A stretch of 34,115 nt of DNA from Lachnospiraceae bacterium UBA3821 (GTDB taxonomy: Bacteria > Bacillota > Clostridia > Lachnospirales > Lachnospiraceae), in NCBI GenBank assembly GCA_002368865.1, contig DFDT01000127.1:1-34115 (forward strand), read 5' to 3'. This document shows positions 31,587 to 34,115 of the stretch, piece after piece (the stretch's first letter is position 1; each line of letters starts with the position of its first letter). Made by a program: the position numbers and the translations under genes. The notes beneath the pieces were generated by a model that saw only the letters and a program-made list of their open reading frames with translations, did not search any database and was not told the origin of the DNA.

Positions 31587-33275
31587 TTGCGTTCGATCAA
31601 GACCAAATTATTTGCAATTATAAGTGTTACTGTCCTGTCGGTATTTTTGATGCTTGCCGGTGTAGGAGCGTATTATATGAAACGGGTCACGGAGGAGGAT
31701 TTTACTGAGACCATGACCATGCTTGCCGCACAGAAATCGGGAGAAGTGGATACGCATTTTGCACGGATCGAACGGGCGGTGGAGATTCTGGGACAGTACG
31801 TGCAACAGAGTGTGGATACGGACAAATTCAAAAATGATCTGATCTATCGGAATACGATTCTGAAAGAGATTGAAAAATACGGGGAGGAAGCGGCAAAGGT
31901 CACCGGCAATGTTGCGGCGTATTACTTTCGACCGGATCCGGAGGTGTATGGCAGTACGACAGGCGTTTTTGAGATAGACGACGGTGAGGGTGGGTATGTG
32001 TCTGAGCATCCCACGGATATTCTGCAATTTGATCCTGCTGACAGAGAGCATGTGGGCTGGTATTATGAGCCGGTGGACAGCGGGAAAGCAATCTGGATGC
32101 AGCCTTACGCCAACAAAAACATAGATGTGTATATGATCTCTTACGTGGCGCCGGTATATGTGGGCGGCGAACTGTTTGGAGTGGTCGGTATGGACATCAA
32201 TATGTCTGCAATCTACAAGGTGGTGGACTCGGTGAACTATGCCAAAGGGTTTGGATTTTTGCTGGGGGAGGACGGAACGCTCCTGTACCACAGAGATTAT
32301 CCGGAAGGGTTGAAGGCGTCCCTTTTTGATGAGGAGTTTAAGGAAGCGGCACAGTACTTTGCGCCGGAAAAAGCAACCGGAACGGAAGTATACCGGTATA
32401 TTTGGAAAGAGGAAAAGCACCGGCTGATCGCAAAACAGCTGCAGAACAATATGGTATTTGCCATTTCTGTGCCGGAAGCAGAGATCATGAAGACGCGGAC
32501 AGCTATGTGGCGCAACATGTTCGGAGTCCTTGTGCTGGTTGTACTCTCTGTGTTGCTTGTGACCCGTATCGTCATGCTAAAGATCGTGGAGCCAATCCGG
32601 GAGCTGACGCGGGCAGCCACCAGGATCGCAAAGGGCGAGATGAATGTCCCGATCCGCTATAAGTCGGGAGATGAGATTGGCGAACTGGCGGGAAGTATCC
32701 GCCTGATGGCAAAGGAGATTCGGGAGTACATTGCCTATATTCATGCCCAGGCTTACATCGACGGTATGACCGGAGTGGGTAACAAGACCGCATACATGGA
32801 CGTGATGAAGCAGCTTGATCGCAAAATGAAAGAGGGGCTGGCGGAATTTACAGTGGTGGTTTTTGATGTGAACGGACTAAAGACCATCAATGACAATCTG
32901 GGGCATGAGTGCGGTGACAGGATCATTGCAGGTGCTGCAAATGCACTGAAAAAAACCTTTGGTGCAGAGCACACCTATCGGATCGGCGGAGATGAATTTA
33001 TTGTGGTGCTGGAAAATGCGGCAGATGTGAATCTGGAGGAGTGCTATCGGGATTTTGACCAGGCTGTTGCAAAAGAAAATGAAGCAATTGACGGAGAAAA
33101 GCTGGTGGCAGAGGATGCTCCAGTGAAGCTTTTGCTGGCGGTATCCAAGGGAGCCTCCGCCTTTCTGCCGGAACAGGATAAGGAGTACAAGGAAGTGTTC
33201 AAGCGCGCAGATGAAGAGATGTACCGGGATAAGGAACGGTTCTATCAGGGAAAGAATGACAGGCGCAGGCGATAG
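31587..33275 (+). CDS. dCache-HAMP-GGDEF diguanylate cyclase
   Basis: A complete sensor cyclase of 562 aa. Order: TM1 (AIISVTVLSVFLMLAGVGAY), extracytoplasmic double Cache (about 40-290, with HVGWYYEPVDSG and VYMISYVAPVYVGG), TM2 (VLVLVVLSVLLVTRIV), HAMP linker (VEPIRELTRAATRIAKGEMN), and GGDEF (about 385-555) with DGMTGVGNK, DVNGLKTINDNLGHECGD and RIGGDEF. Active-site residues are all present; the RxxD inhibitory site is absent. I chose the TTG at 31587: AGGAGG (31574-31579) is 7 bases upstream, while the in-frame ATG at 31527 lies inside the previous gene with no such site. It is the third gene of a c-di-GMP cluster and is probably transcribed with the two before it. Confidence 0.9.
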   Translation: MRSIKTKLFAIISVTVLSVFLMLAGVGAYYMKRVTEEDFTETMTMLAAQKSGEVDTHFARIERAVEILGQYVQQSVDTDKFKNDLIYRNTILKEIEKYGEEAAKVTGNVAAYYFRPDPEVYGSTTGVFEIDDGEGGYVSEHPTDILQFDPADREHVGWYYEPVDSGKAIWMQPYANKNIDVYMISYVAPVYVGGELFGVVGMDINMSAIYKVVDSVNYAKGFGFLLGEDGTLLYHRDYPEGLKASLFDEEFKEAAQYFAPEKATGTEVYRYIWKEEKHRLIAKQLQNNMVFAISVPEAEIMKTRTAMWRNMFGVLVLVVLSVLLVTRIVMLKIVEPIRELTRAATRIAKGEMNVPIRYKSGDEIGELAGSIRLMAKEIREYIAYIHAQAYIDGMTGVGNKTAYMDVMKQLDRKMKEGLAEFTVVVFDVNGLKTINDNLGHECGDRIIAGAANALKKTFGAEHTYRIGGDEFIVVLENAADVNLEECYRDFDQAVAKENEAIDGEKLVAEDAPVKLLLAVSKGASAFLPEQDKEYKEVFKRADEEMYRDKERFYQGKNDRRRR

Positions 33276-33383
33276 GCAAATTTTCAAAAATTTATACTAC
33301 AGGTATAGTGCAATCTAAAGTTTTTTATGATATGATACGATATAGAGAAAAGAAACAGGGGCATGCCCTGGAAAGGAAAAACC

Positions 33384-33515
33384 ATGAAATCATTTGTAAC
33401 AGGCTTATATAGGAATGATCTATATCTGAATAATGAACATGATAATAATTGGCATACAGATTTTACGTGCCCGTTACAGATGAGCAGAGGTCGAGCGACT
33501 TTCCTTCGAAGGTGA
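33384..33515 (+). CDS. Possible 43-residue small protein
   Basis: ATG 33384 is preceded by GGAAAGGA at a spacing of about 7. The 43-codon reading starts MKSFVTGLYRNDLYLNNEHD and ends FLRR at TGA 33513-33515. It is polar and Asn-rich, with one cysteine and no signal or membrane segment. I do not recognise it. A palindrome lies before the ribosome site and a terminator 138 bases after the stop, so a small transcript is possible. It may also be the remnant of a longer gene or chance. Confidence 0.35.
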   Translation: MKSFVTGLYRNDLYLNNEHDNNWHTDFTCPLQMSRGRATFLRR

Positions 33516-33652
33516 ATTAGGACACCGGACTCCAATGACAGTATTTCACACAAAGTGCCATGATATAGATGAGATAGAATGACACAATGGAACGCCAAGG
33601 GAGAAAACAAGGAATATGGAGCAAATCAGTTAAGATTAGTTTTGAGAAAACG

Positions 33653-33693
33653 AACCGCTTATCTTGTAGAGAAAACAGGATGGGCGGTTTTTT
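33653..33693 (+). terminator. Rho-independent terminator before rtcB
   Basis: AACCGC (33653-33658) pairs with GCGGTT (33684-33689), continued by ATCTTGT with ACAGGAT (33661-33667, 33675-33681, one G-U pair), and followed by a T run. A further T-rich stretch follows at 33698-33704. Confidence 0.7.
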
Positions 33694-33727
33694 GAGCTTT
33701 TTTTGAAAGTTTTGAAGGTGACAAGAG

Positions 33728-34115
33728 ATGTTTGAGATAAAAGGAAAAGTAAACACAGCCCTCTGCTATGCGACTGTGGTGGAGGACGAGGCGATAGAGC
33801 AGATCCGCCGTATGTGTGACTATGAGTTCACGGCGGGCTCCAAGATCCGCATCATGCCGGATGTGCACGCCGGAAAGGGCTGCACCATCGGAACCACGAT
33901 GACGGTGGTTGACAAGGCGGTGCCCAATATCGTTGGGGTGGATATCGGATGCGGGATGTACACGGTGGAGCTTGGCAAGGAGGCGGTTGATTATGAAAAA
34001 GTGGATGAGGCGGCACATTATGTGCCCTCAGGCATGCATATCTGGGAGGGCAGACAGGAGCGGTTTGACCTGACAGAACTTCGCTGCTATAGAAACCTCA
34101 AGAATACCAAGTGGC
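33728..34115 (+). CDS. rtcB: RtcB-family RNA-splicing ligase, 3'-truncated by window edge
   Basis: RtcB seals RNA ends bearing 2',3'-cyclic phosphate (or 3'-phosphate) and 5'-OH, using GTP and Mn. The frame opens at ATG 33728 (AAGGTGA about 8 bases upstream) and runs off the window end after 129 codons. Family motifs seen: IRIMPDVHAGKGCTIGTT (His in DVHAG) and IVGVDIGCGM, with the Asp and Cys that bind metal. The remaining roughly two thirds, including the catalytic histidine, is outside. Its own terminator-like hairpin upstream suggests an independent transcript. RNA repair is inferred from the family; the substrate here is unknown. Confidence 0.9.
   Translation, partial: MFEIKGKVNTALCYATVVEDEAIEQIRRMCDYEFTAGSKIRIMPDVHAGKGCTIGTTMTVVDKAVPNIVGVDIGCGMYTVELGKEAVDYEKVDEAAHYVPSGMHIWEGRQERFDLTELRCYRNLKNTKW

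Larger units (their letters stand above)
33276..33727 (+). other. 452-bp stretch with small repeats and one possible short ORF
   Basis: No terminator is clear after the cyclase gene. TATAC-TACAG-GTATA (33293-33307) is a small dyad. CAGGG-GCATG-CCCTG (33356-33370) is another, just before a ribosome site. TATGAT/TACGAT near 33328-33340 might be -10 boxes. A 43-codon ORF is at 33384-33515, and a terminator at 33653-33693. Nothing else is recognised. Confidence 0.5.

Overview
The window looks like chromosome from an anaerobic, low-to-mid GC Gram-positive bacterium of the class Clostridia, most likely a Lachnospiraceae relative. The signs are AGGAGG ribosome-binding sites, TTGACA/TATAAT promoters, a near-perfect CcpA (cre) site, a PPi-type phosphofructokinase, a DUF4179/ECF sigma pair, a PdaA-type deacetylase and many GGDEF proteins. 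The placement rests on gene content read by eye, not on a database match. I saw no tRNA, rRNA, CRISPR array or insertion-sequence transposase.

Layout. 1-5.2 kb (+): the 3' part of glmS, an HtrA-type protease and an unusual ClpX-like unfoldase whose leader holds a 137-bp nested palindrome. 5.2-8.4 kb (-): a DUF4179 anti-sigma-like protein with its ECF sigma factor behind an ECF-type promoter, then a DUF3048 lipoprotein. 8.5-11.6 kb (+): a metal-efflux operon (separate HMA protein, Zn/Cd-type P1B ATPase, and a protein resembling the MetH activation domain) behind tandem ArsR-like operators. 11.7-17.9 kb (+): an accessory zone with two AT-richer paralogous AAA ATPases carrying a C-terminal PD-(D/E)XK-like motif, a corrinoid adenosyltransferase, a subtilisin-like protein lacking the expected catalytic serine, and a decayed exonuclease. 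18-22.3 kb: pdaA, a 125-bp multi-stem element, guaA (-) and a divergent glutaminase-less GMP synthase paralogue (+), then a lone prepilin. 22.4-27.7 kb (+): PPi-type phosphofructokinase, a CDP-glycerol glycerophosphotransferase-like enzyme, and an 865-residue protein fusing a YidC/Oxa1 insertase domain to an alkaline-phosphatase-superfamily (sulfatase/LTA-synthase-like) ectodomain. 27.9-34.1 kb (+): an SSS-family symporter, a three-gene c-di-GMP signalling cluster, a possible 43-codon ORF and the start of rtcB.

How the genes fit together. The most unusual unit is the pair at 23.9-27.7 kb. A cytoplasmic glycerol-phosphate transferase is followed, 4 bases later, by a membrane protein combining an insertase-like fold with an external phospho- or sulfo-transferase/hydrolase domain. 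I infer a dedicated cell-envelope polymer or lipid-modification system. Other points worth following are the duplicated nuclease-tailed ATPases with flanking repeats or operators, the diguanylate cyclase apparently split into sensor and catalytic genes, and the two nested palindromic intergenic elements.
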